From contig NZ_JNZP01000002.1 in assembly GCF_000725545.1 (NCBI RefSeq), positions 186,001-250,000 on the forward strand: a stretch of 64,000 bases of DNA, written 5' to 3'. The notes beneath the pieces were generated by a model. It searched no databases. It saw only the letters and a list, made by a program, of their open reading frames with translations, and was not told the origin of the DNA. Positions 1 through 7,940 of the stretch are shown in pieces; positions within the stretch are counted from its first letter, which is position 1; each line of letters opens with the position of its first letter. This DNA comes from Streptomyces exfoliatus (GTDB taxonomy: Bacteria; Actinomycetota; Actinomycetes; Streptomycetales; Streptomycetaceae). The position numbers were made by a program, and so were the translations under genes.

Positions 1-192
1 CCCGGTGGCGTCGCAGAAGGTGAGGCGCCGGATGTCGACGGCGAGGGCGTCGCACTCCCGGACGAGGGCGTCGAGCTCGGGTCTCAGATGCCGGACGAGG
101 ACGAGGTCGAGTTCGCCGCGCAGGGCGGCGACGGTGAGACCGCCGGTCGAGCGGACGACGAGGTGCGGGTCATGACGGGGGATCAGCTGCAT
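1..192 (-). CDS. STAS-domain anti-sigma factor antagonist (partial, 3' end off window)
   Basis: Partial gene: 64 codons from ATG at 192 run off the left edge without a stop. The peptide begins MQLIPRHDPHLVVRSTGG, continues with the STAS beta-strand pattern (LTVAALRGELDLV) and reaches the typical FCDATG segment near residues 59-64, where SpoIIAA-like antagonists carry the phosphorylatable Ser or Thr. Members of this family bind and neutralise HATPase-type anti-sigma factors in the partner-switching circuits that are abundant in Streptomyces. A GGAG sequence lies about 6 nt upstream of the ATG. It is on the same strand as pepP but 202 bp downstream, behind a strong hairpin, so it is probably transcribed separately. 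Its partner cannot be identified here. Confidence 0.8.
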   Translation of the reverse strand, partial: MQLIPRHDPHLVVRSTGGLTVAALRGELDLVLVRHLRPELDALVRECDALAVDIRRLTFCDATG

Positions 193-335
193 CGGACGCT
201 CCACAGGGTGGCTCCATGTGTCGCTTCGAGCGTGGCCGCCCCCCTCCGGGGAGGGACGTTTCGCCTCGACCGCTGTCACCTGAATCGGTGAACGTACGGG
301 CCTCCCGATCTCGTCCGCACGCCCGAAATCCGTAC

Positions 336-370
336 AGGGGTACGAGTGCGGCACCCGCACCCGTACCCCT
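336..370 (-). terminator. Intrinsic terminator of pepP
   Basis: Inverted repeat with 14-nt arms at 336-349 and 357-370, matching at 13 of 14 positions, around a 7-nt loop. It starts 24 bp past the pepP stop on the minus strand. There is no long T run, as is usual for Streptomyces terminators. It separates pepP from the STAS gene. Confidence 0.6.
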
Positions 371-394
371 CGGACGTTCCGCGGGGCGGCGGTC

Positions 395-1816
395 TCAGCC
401 CGCGACGCGCGCCATCCAGGCCTCGACCTCGGCCGAGGAGCGGGGCAGGTCCCCCGACAGGTTCTCGTGGCCGACGTCGGTGACGAGGAGGTCGTCCTCG
501 ATGCGGACGCCGATGCCCCGCCACTCCTCGGGCACGGTCAGGTCGTCGGGCTGGAAGTACAGGCCCGGCTCGACGGTGAGCACCATGCCGGGTTCGAGGA
601 GGCCGTCGACGTGCTCTCCGTTGCGGGCCTGCGCGCAGTCGTGGACGTCCAGGCCGAGCATGTGCCCGGTACCGGCCATGGTGAAGCGGCGCTGGAGACC
701 GAGCTCGTACGCGCGGTCGACGGGGCCCTCGATGAAGCCCCATTCGACGAGCCGCGCCGCCAGGTGCCGCTGGGCGGCCTCGTGGAAGTCGCGGAACGGG
801 GCCCCCGGCTTGACCGCCGCCATGCCGGCCTCCTGGGCCTCGTACACCGCGTCGTACACCTGGCGCTGGACCGGGGTGAAGGTGCCGCTGACGGGGAGCG
901 TGCGGGTGACGTCGGCGGTGTAGAGGGAGTGGGTCTCCACGCCGGCGTCGAGCAGCAGCAGGTCACCGGGGCGGACGGGGCCGTCGTTGTCCGTCCAGTG
1001 CATGATCGTGGCGTGCTCGCCGGAGGCGCAGATGGTGCCGTAGCCGACGTGGTTGCCCTCCAGGCGGGCCCGGCGGAAGAAGGTGCCCTCGATCCACCGC
1101 TCGGACGAGGCGATCGCCCGCGAGAGTTCGCCGACGCAGTCGGTGAAGCCGCGGACCGTGGAGTCGACGGCCTTGCGCATCTCGCCGATCTCCCAGGCGT
1201 CCTTGACGAGCCGGAGCCCGGACAGAGCCTCCTCCAGCTCGTCGTCGCGCTCCTCGTCGCTGATGACGGCGGCTTCGAGGGCCGGGTCGACGCCGCGGAC
1301 GATCCGGGTCGGCACGCCCGCTCCCGCGGCCAGGTCGCCGGCGGCGGTGCGGACGTCGCGGCAGGGCAGCCCGAGGACGACCTCGGACTCCGCGAGGGAG
1401 CGGCGGCGTCCCATCCACAGTTCGGCGGTGTAGCCGATCCAGAACTCGTCGTCGTCGCGGCTGTCGCGGGGCAGCTGGTAGCAGTACGCGTCGTGGCCGC
1501 CGTCCGCGCGGGGTTCGAGCACGAGGGCGCCGTCGCGGGCCTGGTCGCCCGTCATGTGCACGTAGCCGCTGTACGGGCGGAAGGGGTAGGTGTCGTCGTT
1601 GGAGCGGGTCTTGAGGTTGCCGGAGGGGACCACGAGGCGTTCGCCGGGGAAGCGCGCGGAGAGGGCGGCACGGCGGAGGGCCGCGTACGGCGCCTGCTCT
1701 GCGGGCTCGAGTCCCTGCCGCTCGGTGTCCGCCCACCCCGTCCTCATGAGCGCGGAGAGTTCCTCGGAGACGCCTCCGTAGAGGCCGTTCTTGCGACCCT
1801 TCGCCACGTCCTGCAC
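395..1816 (-). CDS. pepP: Xaa-Pro aminopeptidase (aminopeptidase P, M24B)
   Basis: About 473 residues: an N-terminal creatinase-like domain (to about 170) and a C-terminal pita-bread metallopeptidase domain. All five dinuclear-metal ligands are visible: D290 in LLLLDAG, D302 in TADVT, H385 in GTGHMLGLDVHD, E416 in LTVEPG and E440 in VRIEDD. The enzyme removes the N-terminal residue from peptides with proline in second position and is cytoplasmic (no signal peptide). The longest frame starts with GTG at 1816, but GTG at 1807 has GAAGAAGG about 8 nt upstream and is the better start, making the protein three residues shorter. It is divergent from a HTH regulator and lies near a prolyl oligopeptidase, so proline-peptide turnover is a theme here. 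Confidence 0.93.
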   Translation of the reverse strand: MQDVAKGRKNGLYGGVSEELSALMRTGWADTERQGLEPAEQAPYAALRRAALSARFPGERLVVPSGNLKTRSNDDTYPFRPYSGYVHMTGDQARDGALVLEPRADGGHDAYCYQLPRDSRDDDEFWIGYTAELWMGRRRSLAESEVVLGLPCRDVRTAAGDLAAGAGVPTRIVRGVDPALEAAVISDEERDDELEEALSGLRLVKDAWEIGEMRKAVDSTVRGFTDCVGELSRAIASSERWIEGTFFRRARLEGNHVGYGTICASGEHATIMHWTDNDGPVRPGDLLLLDAGVETHSLYTADVTRTLPVSGTFTPVQRQVYDAVYEAQEAGMAAVKPGAPFRDFHEAAQRHLAARLVEWGFIEGPVDRAYELGLQRRFTMAGTGHMLGLDVHDCAQARNGEHVDGLLEPGMVLTVEPGLYFQPDDLTVPEEWRGIGVRIEDDLLVTDVGHENLSGDLPRSSAEVEAWMARVAG

Positions 1817-1896
1817 CTTCTTCCGGGTGAGTTGCTCGTCCGCCGGTCATCGGCGGCCTCCGGAAGGTACTCCCCCGGACGCCTCCCGGGTGCCCG

Positions 1897-1949
1897 GATC
1901 GGCCACTGGCACAGATCGGCCACACCGGTGGGGTCGCCGGGTCGATAAT
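1897..1949 (+). promoter_or_regulatory. Direct repeat and -10 box in the pepP/regulator intergenic region
   Basis: Two exact copies of GATCGGCCAC lie at 1897-1906 and 1914-1923, 17 bp apart start to start. A near-consensus -10 (GATAAT, 1944-1949) follows; its expected start point, about 7 nt on, coincides with ATG 1957 of the regulator gene, suggesting a leaderless mRNA. No good -35 is visible. The repeats may be an operator for this regulator; that is inference from position only. Confidence 0.35.
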
Positions 1950-1956
1950 GCGAGGC

Positions 1957-2940
1957 ATGGCGAACGACAAGCTCAGCGATGCCCTGCGGGTGCTGGGGAT
2001 CGGCCCGGAGGCCGTACGGGTCTATCTGACCCTCCTGGAACGCGGCCCCGCGCCGCTCGCCGCGATCGGCTCGGCGGCCGGTCTGGACGGCGCGGAGTTC
2101 ACGGCGGCCTACGGCGAGCTGATCGACTCGGGTCTGGCGAGCGCGGCGGAGGAGGCCACGGACGTGGTGGCGCCGGTTCCGCCGGCCGCGGGCCTGGAGA
2201 TCCTCGGCCGGCACCGGGCGGCCGAGATCGACGCCTCCCGCATCGCCGTCGGGGGCGCGTTCGACTCGTTCCGGCGGCAGCGGCTCGCCGCGTACGACGA
2301 CCGGCTCGTGGAGGTGGTCACCGGGGACGCGATCGGCCTCCGGATGCGGCAGGCCTGGGCCAGTGCCCGTGAGCAGATCCGCCAGTTCGACTCACCGCCC
2401 TACTTCCCCCTGGAGGGCGCCACCGACGACGCGCTCGCCACCCTCGCGCGAGGGGTGACCCAGCGGGTCGTGTACTCCCGGGAGTCGCTCGAACATCCGG
2501 GACAGCTGGAGAACTCCATCGAACCCTGCGTCGAGGCGGGCGAACAGGCCCGGGTGCTGCCTTCCGTGCCGGTCAAGCTCGTGATCATCGACGACTCGTA
2601 CGCGCTGGTCTCCCTGTCGATCAAGGAGACGGACGTGTACAACACGATGCTGGTCGTGCAGCCGTGCGGGCTCCTTTCCGCCCTCGTGGCCCTCTTCGAG
2701 CAGGCCTGGCAGAACGCGCTGCCCTTCCACGGCCGCACCCCGCGGCCCGCCGGCCTGCTGCCGGCGGACCGGCGGCTGCTCCGGCTCCTCGCGGCCGGAG
2801 CGGCCGACGACGTCATCGCCCGGGAGATCGGCGTCAGCCGCCGCACGCTCTTCCGCCGGGTGCAGGTCCTGATGGCCAGGCTCGGCGCTACGAGCCGGTT
2901 CCAGATGGCTCTGCAGGCACAGCGCTCGGGATGGCTGTGA
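1957..2940 (+). CDS. HTH transcriptional regulator with TrmB-like N-terminus and LuxR-type C-terminal HTH
   Basis: 327 residues from ATG 1957 (an in-frame ATG lies at 1948, but it falls inside the likely -10 box and has no Shine-Dalgarno sequence). The N-terminus (ALRVLGIGPEAVRVYLTLLE) resembles the winged helix of TrmB-like regulators. The C-terminal 60 residues form a LuxR/GerE-type HTH (RLLRLLAAGAADDVIAREIG then SRRTLFRRVQVLMARLGA). Such two-HTH proteins are a common, poorly characterised class in Streptomyces. It is divergent from pepP, and its 3' end overlaps the convergent prolyl oligopeptidase gene by 53 bp. Effector and targets are unknown; the adjacent peptidase genes are reasonable candidates. 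Confidence 0.8.
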   Translation: MANDKLSDALRVLGIGPEAVRVYLTLLERGPAPLAAIGSAAGLDGAEFTAAYGELIDSGLASAAEEATDVVAPVPPAAGLEILGRHRAAEIDASRIAVGGAFDSFRRQRLAAYDDRLVEVVTGDAIGLRMRQAWASAREQIRQFDSPPYFPLEGATDDALATLARGVTQRVVYSRESLEHPGQLENSIEPCVEAGEQARVLPSVPVKLVIIDDSYALVSLSIKETDVYNTMLVVQPCGLLSALVALFEQAWQNALPFHGRTPRPAGLLPADRRLLRLLAAGAADDVIAREIGVSRRTLFRRVQVLMARLGATSRFQMALQAQRSGWL

Positions 2941-5002
2941 CCGTCGCCTCGGCACGGCCGACCGGGACCCTGGCCTCCGTGGCCGCCGCCCCGGTGCGGT
3001 TGAGCCGCTGCCACAGGTAGGTGTACACGAGGGCGCTGTTGTGGGCGGCCTGTTCGTTGTCCCCCGCGCCCGCGTGGCCCCCTCCGGTGTTCTCGTGGAA
3101 GAGGACCGGGTGGCCGAGTTCCCGCAGCCGGGCCGCCATCTTGCGGGCGTGGCCGGGGTGGACGCGGTCGTCACGCGTCGAGGTCATGAGGAGGACCGGC
3201 GGACGGTCCCGGTCCGCGTCGAGCCCGTGGTACGGGGAGATCGCGCGGAGGTGGGGGAGGTCGGCCTCGTCGTCCGGGTCGCCGTACTCGGCGATCCAGG
3301 ACGCGCCCGCGAGCAGCTTGTGGAAGCGGGTCATGTCGAGGAGCGGCACCTGGGCGACGATCGCGCCGAACAGCTCCGGGTGGCGGGTGAGCATCGCGCC
3401 CATGAGGAGTCCGCCGTTGCTGCCGCCGGACGCGCCCAGCATGTCCGGGGTGGTGATGCCCCGGGCGATCAGGTCCTGGGCGACCGCCGCGAAGTCCTCG
3501 AAGGCACGGGGCCGCCGCGCGCCGAGCGCGGCCTGGTGCCAGTCGGGGCCGTACTCGCCGCCGCCGCGGATGTTCGCGATGACGTAGGTGCCGCCGCGCT
3601 CCAGCCACGCCCGGCCCGTCACCGCGCCGTAGTACGGCGTGAGGGAGACCTCGAAGCCGCCGTAGCCGTAGAGGAGGGTGGGTCCCGGGCCGGTGGCGGC
3701 GCGGTCGGGGCCGATGACGAAGTACGGCACGCTGGTGCCGTCCCCGGAGGTCGCGAAGTGCTGGGCGACCGTGAGCCCTGTGGAGTCGAAGCGGTGCGGG
3801 GCCTGCTTGAGCACTTCCGAGCCGGCTCCGATCCGGCCGAGCCGGAGGGTGGAGGGCTGCAGGAACCCGGACACGTCGAGGAAGTACTCGTCGGACTCGT
3901 CAGGGTCCGTGTCGACGACGCCGACGGCGGACAGCGGCGGAACGCCCACGAGCGGCTCGCGCGTCCAGCCGCCGGGGGTCGGGGTGAGGACCTCGATCCG
4001 GGTGCTGACGTCCCGCATCGTCTCCAGGATCAGGTGGTTGCGGGTCCAGCTGTGTCCGGCGAGCGCGGTCCGCCGGTCCGGGGTGAACAGCACCTCGGGC
4101 GTGCGGTCGCCCGCCATGAAGGCGTCGAAGCCGAACGCGAGGAGGGACCCCGTCGGCTGCCCGAGCCACGGGGACTTCAGGGTGACGATCAGATGCTGCC
4201 GGTGGGCGTAGGCGAGGGCGTCGTCGGGCACGTCGATCCGAACGCGCGTGCCGTCGGGCCGCAGGAGGTACGTCTCGCTCCGGAAGAAGTCGAGGGAACG
4301 CCCGACGAACTCCCGCTCGAAGCCGGGCGTGGTGTCCCGCCGGCCCCAGGCCGACACGTCCCCGCTCTCGGCCTCGAAGACGGTCTCGGCCTCCTCCACC
4401 GGCGTCCCGCGGCGCCACCTGCGGACGGTGCGCGGGTAGCCGGAGTCGGTGAGCGAGCCGGGACCGAGATCCGTACCGACGAAGACGGTGTCGGCGTCGA
4501 CCCATCCGATGCGCGTCTTCGCCTCCGGCAGCCGGAATCCGCCGTCGACGAACTCCCTCGTGCCGAGGTCGAACTCGCGGACGACGACGGCGTCGCCGCC
4601 GTCGCGCGAGAGCCGCACCAGGGCCCGGTCGTAGTCGGGCCGGCGGACCCGCGCCCCGTCCCACACCCACTTCTCGCCCTCGGCGGCGGCGAGCGCGTCG
4701 ACGTCGAGCAGGACCTCCCACTCGGGCTCGTCCCGCCGGTACCGCTCCAGGGTCGTACGCCGCCACACCCCGCGCAGGTGCTCCGCGTCCCGCCAGAAGT
4801 TGTAGAGGTACGCACCGCGCCGCACGGTGTAGGGGATCCGGTCGGAGGCGTCGAGCACCTCCCGCAGGCGCGCCTTCAGCGCCCCGAATCCGGCGTCGCC
4901 GGCCACCTCGTCCGCCGTCTCGGCGTTGCGCTCGGCCACCCACGCGAGCGCGGCCTCACCCGAGATGTCTTCGAGCCACAGGTACGGATCGTCATCGTTC
5001 AC
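2888..5002 (-). CDS. Prolyl oligopeptidase family serine peptidase (S9A)
   Basis: 704 residues from GTG 5002, the usual length for the family: an N-terminal beta-propeller, then an alpha/beta-hydrolase domain. The catalytic Ser is S528 in GASGGSNGG, the Asp is in TRDDRVHP (611/612), and the His is H643 in GGGHAG. The signature YGYGGFEVSLTPYY lies before the nucleophile. The enzyme cleaves short peptides after proline in the cytoplasm; no signal peptide is seen. A longer upstream frame exists, but the GTG overlaps the stop of the SMI1-like gene (GTGA), which implies translational coupling. The last 30 or so residues are a low-complexity Ala/Val/Pro tail whose coding DNA lies under the 3' end of the convergent regulator gene. 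Confidence 0.92.
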   Translation of the reverse strand: MNDDDPYLWLEDISGEAALAWVAERNAETADEVAGDAGFGALKARLREVLDASDRIPYTVRRGAYLYNFWRDAEHLRGVWRRTTLERYRRDEPEWEVLLDVDALAAAEGEKWVWDGARVRRPDYDRALVRLSRDGGDAVVVREFDLGTREFVDGGFRLPEAKTRIGWVDADTVFVGTDLGPGSLTDSGYPRTVRRWRRGTPVEEAETVFEAESGDVSAWGRRDTTPGFEREFVGRSLDFFRSETYLLRPDGTRVRIDVPDDALAYAHRQHLIVTLKSPWLGQPTGSLLAFGFDAFMAGDRTPEVLFTPDRRTALAGHSWTRNHLILETMRDVSTRIEVLTPTPGGWTREPLVGVPPLSAVGVVDTDPDESDEYFLDVSGFLQPSTLRLGRIGAGSEVLKQAPHRFDSTGLTVAQHFATSGDGTSVPYFVIGPDRAATGPGPTLLYGYGGFEVSLTPYYGAVTGRAWLERGGTYVIANIRGGGEYGPDWHQAALGARRPRAFEDFAAVAQDLIARGITTPDMLGASGGSNGGLLMGAMLTRHPELFGAIVAQVPLLDMTRFHKLLAGASWIAEYGDPDDEADLPHLRAISPYHGLDADRDRPPVLLMTSTRDDRVHPGHARKMAARLRELGHPVLFHENTGGGHAGAGDNEQAAHNSALVYTYLWQRLNRTGAAATEARVPVGRAEATVTAIPSAVPAEPSGTGS

Positions 5003-6000
5003 TCCCCCATCCTCTCGTAGTCGTCGCCGCGGCCCTCGATCCAGCCGTGGCTCTCGAACCAGTGGGTGTCGAAGTAGCGGGCCGTCGAGAACGGGTGCTG
5101 CTTGTCGGTGAGCAGGCGGTAGACGAATTCGGCGGTCGTCCCGTCGAACCGTTTCCACGAGTCGGGAACGTCCTCCTTCGCGAGGATGGGCCATCTGTCG
5201 GGGTCCGGGCCCTCGGTGAGCCAGTAGAACTGGTGGGCCTGCTCGGAGTTCGCCCATTCGAGGAGTCCGCCGGGGGCCGGATACACCTCGTACGGATCCC
5301 ACAGCCCGCTCGGGTGCGTCCTGGCCCATTCGCCCAGCCACTCGGTGTGCCGGACGAAGTCGTCGCTCACGAAGGCGCCGCCGGGTACGTGGAGCCGGAG
5401 GAAGCCGTCGAAGGCGCCGCGCCCGAAGATCTCGGCGAGCCGCTTGTAGTCGCCGGGCAGAGCGGTCCCGACGCGGGCCTCGACTGCCGCCCAGTCGACC
5501 GTACGCGCGCGTGCCGGGTCCCCTCCCGTGACGGCCACGACCCTGTCCACCCAGGACGTCACCTGGCCCGCCGCCGGGTCCTCCGCCAGGTCCTCCGCCA
5601 GGTCCTCCGCCAGGTCCGCCGCGGGGTCCTCCCGCTCGGCGACCAGCACCACGAGCCGTACGCCCTCGCCGGAGCGGACCGTGCCGCAGCCGATCCACCT
5701 GCCCGCGTACGGCCAGGCGCGCATCTCCACGATCCGGTCACCGAACGGGGTCAGGAGCGGGAGTCCGGTCGTGGCGGTCACGGTCGGATCGGCGTACCCG
5801 CCCATGGCGAGATTGCGCGGTTGCCCGTACCGTCCGCCGAGCGCCCGCTGGAGCGAGAGAAGCTCGTTCACCCCGTCCGAGGGCGTCAGGCACAGGTGTC
5901 CCGCGGGGTGTCCCTCCTCTTCGCAGTCCAGATCGCCCGTGCCCGGCCAGGTCAGCCGGTGCACGGCCGCGAGGATTTCCTGTTCGTCCATGGCAGGCAT
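4999..6000 (-). CDS. SMI1/KNR4 family protein
   Basis: About 333 residues. The C-terminal half has the SMI1/KNR4 pattern (VDWAAVEARVGTALPGDYKR, then FDGFLRLHVPGG), a fold found in bacterial immunity proteins and in cell-wall-linked proteins. The N-terminal half (about 1-130) is an unassigned domain. Between them lies an acidic tandem repeat, DLAEDLAEDLAED. The start is uncertain: ATG 6000 or 5991 fit the end of the conserved region, and neither has a clear Shine-Dalgarno site. Its stop overlaps the start of the prolyl oligopeptidase gene by 4 bp, so the two form an operon. No toxin gene is adjacent, so an immunity role is not supported; function is unknown. Confidence 0.72.
   Translation of the reverse strand: MPAMDEQEILAAVHRLTWPGTGDLDCEEEGHPAGHLCLTPSDGVNELLSLQRALGGRYGQPRNLAMGGYADPTVTATTGLPLLTPFGDRIVEMRAWPYAGRWIGCGTVRSGEGVRLVVLVAEREDPAADLAEDLAEDLAEDPAAGQVTSWVDRVVAVTGGDPARARTVDWAAVEARVGTALPGDYKRLAEIFGRGAFDGFLRLHVPGGAFVSDDFVRHTEWLGEWARTHPSGLWDPYEVYPAPGGLLEWANSEQAHQFYWLTEGPDPDRWPILAKEDVPDSWKRFDGTTAEFVYRLLTDKQHPFSTARYFDTHWFESHGWIEGRGDDYERMGE
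5578..5613. repeat. 12-bp tandem repeat, three copies, inside the SMI1-like gene
   Basis: Three perfect copies of GTCCTCCGCCAG lie end to end (5578-5589, 5590-5601, 5602-5613), with a diverged fourth copy following. Being a multiple of 3, the repeat keeps the frame and encodes the Asp-Leu-Ala-Glu units of the interdomain linker. It is likely to vary in copy number between strains. Confidence 0.85.
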
Positions 6001-6060
6001 TGAAGCGGAGGCCACTGACATCGCGCGGAGGCCGGCGGCGTCCACGCCCCGAGACGGCCG

Positions 6061-6089
6061 TTGACCCCGCGCGCTCCCACCGCTACGTT
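6061..6089 (+). promoter_or_regulatory. Promoter of the ssu leader/operon
   Basis: A -35 box TTGACC (6061-6066) and a -10 box TACGTT (6084-6089) are separated by exactly 17 nt. The predicted transcription start, 7 nt after the -10, falls on the A of ATG 6096, so the leader peptide would be translated from a leaderless mRNA. Confidence 0.7.
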
Positions 6090-6095
6090 CACGCC

Positions 6096-6179
6096 ATGTT
6101 GCGTACAGCCCTGCTCACCACGCGCGGTCACATCGACCTGCTGCGGGTGGCCTCCGCCGCGTGTCGCCGCGGTCGCTGA
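6096..6179 (+). CDS. Cysteine-containing leader peptide (uORF) of the ssu operon
   Basis: 27 codons from ATG 6096 to TGA 6177-6179. The peptide contains RGHIDLLRV followed by ASAACRRGR. This R-x-H-x-D-L-x-R and S-A-x-C-R pattern is that of the short leader peptides I recall upstream of sulfur-assimilation genes in Streptomyces; in mycobacteria, leaderless cysteine-rich uORFs act as cysteine-responsive attenuators. The single Cys codon (TGT, 6162-6164) is near the 3' end, where ribosome stalling could alter folding of the 147-nt spacer before ssuC. Start choice rests on the promoter placing the 5' end at the ATG. Too short for ordinary gene finders. Confidence 0.82.
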   Translation: MLRTALLTTRGHIDLLRVASAACRRGR

Positions 6180-6200
6180 CGCCCTTTCACCGTTCGACAC

Positions 6201-6275
6201 CGCCTCGCCCGAGGCGTGTCCGGTCACCCTTCTGACGCCCCGCCCTCCGTGCGTGCGCCCCGCGCCCACGGGCGC
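6201..6275 (+). promoter_or_regulatory. Candidate attenuator hairpins between leader peptide and ssuC
   Basis: Two small GC-rich hairpins follow the leader stop: 6201-6216 (CGCCTC, loop GCCC, GAGGCG) and 6262-6275 (GCGCC, loop CACG, GGCGC). They sit between the leader peptide and the ssuC ribosome-binding site (AGGAG at about 6314-6319), where a translation-sensitive attenuator would be expected. I could not establish mutually exclusive structures by eye. Confidence 0.4.
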
Positions 6276-6326
6276 TGACGCGTACCCCTCTCTCCTCTCT
6301 CCCCGTTCTCCCCCAGGAGTGCCGCC

Positions 6327-7199
6327 ATGACGGTCAGTCATGCCCCGCCCCCCTCCGCGCCCGCCCCCACATCCGGCATATCGCCCTCACCCGATGTCGA
6401 GGCCCTCGCTCCCGATCGGCGCCCCGGCCGCCGCCCCGCCGTCCCCCGCTGGCTGCGCCGCACCGTCGGACCCGTCCTGCTCCTCGCCCTGTGGCAGACC
6501 CTCAGCTCGACGGGGGTGCTGTCGCCCGACGCGCTCGCCTCGCCCGGGACCGTCGCCCGCGCCGCCGGCGAGCTGATCGGCGACGGAACCCTGCCCTCCG
6601 CCATGGGGGTCTCGCTGCGCCGGGTCGCCGCGGGCCTGCTGATCGGCGGCGTCGTCGGCATCGCGCTCGCCCTGCTGTCCGGGCTCTCCCGGCTCGGGGA
6701 GGACCTCGTCGACGCCCCGGTCCAGATGCTGCGGACGGTGCCCTGGGTCGGGCTCATCCCGCTGCTCATCATCTGGCTGGGGATCGGGGAGGCGCCCAAG
6801 GTGGCGCTCATCGCGCTCGGCGTCGCCTTCCACCTCTATCTGAACGTGCACGCCGGGATCCGCGGCGTGGACGCCCAACTGGTCGAGGCCGGCCAGTCCC
6901 TGGGCCTCGGACGATGGGGGCTTGTCCGCCATGTCGTCCTGCCGGGCGCGCTGCCCGGGGCCATGACCGGGCTGCGCTACTCCCTGGCCACGGCCTGGCT
7001 CGCCCTGGTCTTCGGCGAGTCCATCAACGCCGACGCGGGCATCGGCTTCCTCATGAACCAGGCGCGGGAGTTCTTCCGCACGGACGTGATCGTCGTCTGC
7101 CTGGTCGTCTACGCCTTCCTCGGCCTGCTCGCCGACGCCGTCGTCCGTACTCTCGAAAGGCTGCTGCTGCAATGGCGACCGACCTTCACCGGGCAGTGA
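6327..7199 (+). CDS. ssuC: Aliphatic sulfonate ABC transporter permease SsuC
   Basis: 290 residues: a Pro-rich cytoplasmic N-terminus of about 45 residues, then about six membrane segments with the BPD_transp_1 fold. The EAA loop is clear (EAGQSLGLGRWGLVRHVV then LPGALPG). SsuC forms the membrane channel for alkanesulfonate uptake with SsuB and SsuA. AGGAG lies 8 nt before ATG 6327. It is the first structural gene after the cysteine leader peptide, and its 3' end overlaps ssuB by 28 bp. Taurine (TauC) or nitrate-type permeases look similar; the co-encoded SsuD monooxygenase decides for sulfonates. Confidence 0.9.
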   Translation: MTVSHAPPPSAPAPTSGISPSPDVEALAPDRRPGRRPAVPRWLRRTVGPVLLLALWQTLSSTGVLSPDALASPGTVARAAGELIGDGTLPSAMGVSLRRVAAGLLIGGVVGIALALLSGLSRLGEDLVDAPVQMLRTVPWVGLIPLLIIWLGIGEAPKVALIALGVAFHLYLNVHAGIRGVDAQLVEAGQSLGLGRWGLVRHVVLPGALPGAMTGLRYSLATAWLALVFGESINADAGIGFLMNQAREFFRTDVIVVCLVVYAFLGLLADAVVRTLERLLLQWRPTFTGQ

Positions 7200-7909
7200 C
7201 CGTCCAGGGTCTGACCCGCTCCTTCGACGGGCGGCCGGTCGTCGACGGCCTCGACCTGCGGCTCGCGGCCGGCCAGTTCACCGCCCTCCTCGGACACAGC
7301 GGCTGCGGCAAGTCCACCCTTCTGCGGGTCCTCGCGGGGCTCGACCGCGAGATCTCCGGCACCGTCCTCGTCCCGCGCCGCCGGGCCGTCGCCTTCCAGG
7401 CGCCTCGCCTCATGCCGTGGAAGCGGGTCTGGCGCAACGTCCTGCTCGGACTGCCGGGGAAACCGGGCCGAGCGGTCGCCGAGAAGGCGTTGGCGGAGGT
7501 GGGACTCGGCCACCGCTCGGGTGCCTGGCCGAAGACCCTCTCCGGCGGCGAGGCACAACGCGCCTCCCTGGCACGGGCGTTGGTACGGGACCCTGACCTG
7601 CTGTTGCTCGACGAACCGTTCGGCGCCCTCGACGCGCTGACCCGGATCAAGGCCCAGCGGCTGGTGGCCGAACTGTGGCAGCGGCGCGGCTGCACGGTCC
7701 TGCTCGTCACCCACGACGTCGACGAGGCACTGCTGCTCGCCGACCGCGCGCTCGTCATGCGGGACGGCGTCATCGCGTACGACACCGCCGTCGACCTCGA
7801 CCGCCCCCGCTCCCCCGGCGATCCCGCGCTCGCCGCGCTCCGCACCCGTCTGCTCGCCGAACTCGGCGTGGCAGAGCACGAGTCGGCCGCACAGGCGGCC
7901 GGCCGATGA
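7172..7909 (+). CDS. ssuB: Aliphatic sulfonate ABC transporter ATP-binding protein SsuB
   Basis: 245 residues from ATG 7172, which begins inside the end of ssuC; GAAAGG lies about 11 nt upstream. The ATPase motifs are intact: Walker A GHSGCGKST, signature LSGGEAQR, Walker B LLLLDEPFGALD and the switch His in VTHDVDEALLLADR. It energises sulfonate import with SsuC and the lipoprotein SsuA. The 28-bp overlap with ssuC implies coupled translation. A much longer open frame continues upstream in this phase but is the out-of-frame shadow of ssuC. Confidence 0.92.
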   Translation: MATDLHRAVTVQGLTRSFDGRPVVDGLDLRLAAGQFTALLGHSGCGKSTLLRVLAGLDREISGTVLVPRRRAVAFQAPRLMPWKRVWRNVLLGLPGKPGRAVAEKALAEVGLGHRSGAWPKTLSGGEAQRASLARALVRDPDLLLLDEPFGALDALTRIKAQRLVAELWQRRGCTVLLVTHDVDEALLLADRALVMRDGVIAYDTAVDLDRPRSPGDPALAALRTRLLAELGVAEHESAAQAAGR

Positions 7910-7940
7910 CCACCCTTCCGCACCCCGAGGAGAGATACCC

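Noticed and set aside
5003..5698. N-terminal extension of the prolyl oligopeptidase frame
   Set aside because: It lies in the shadow of the SMI1-like gene; the family N-terminus begins at GTG 5002, which overlaps the upstream stop.
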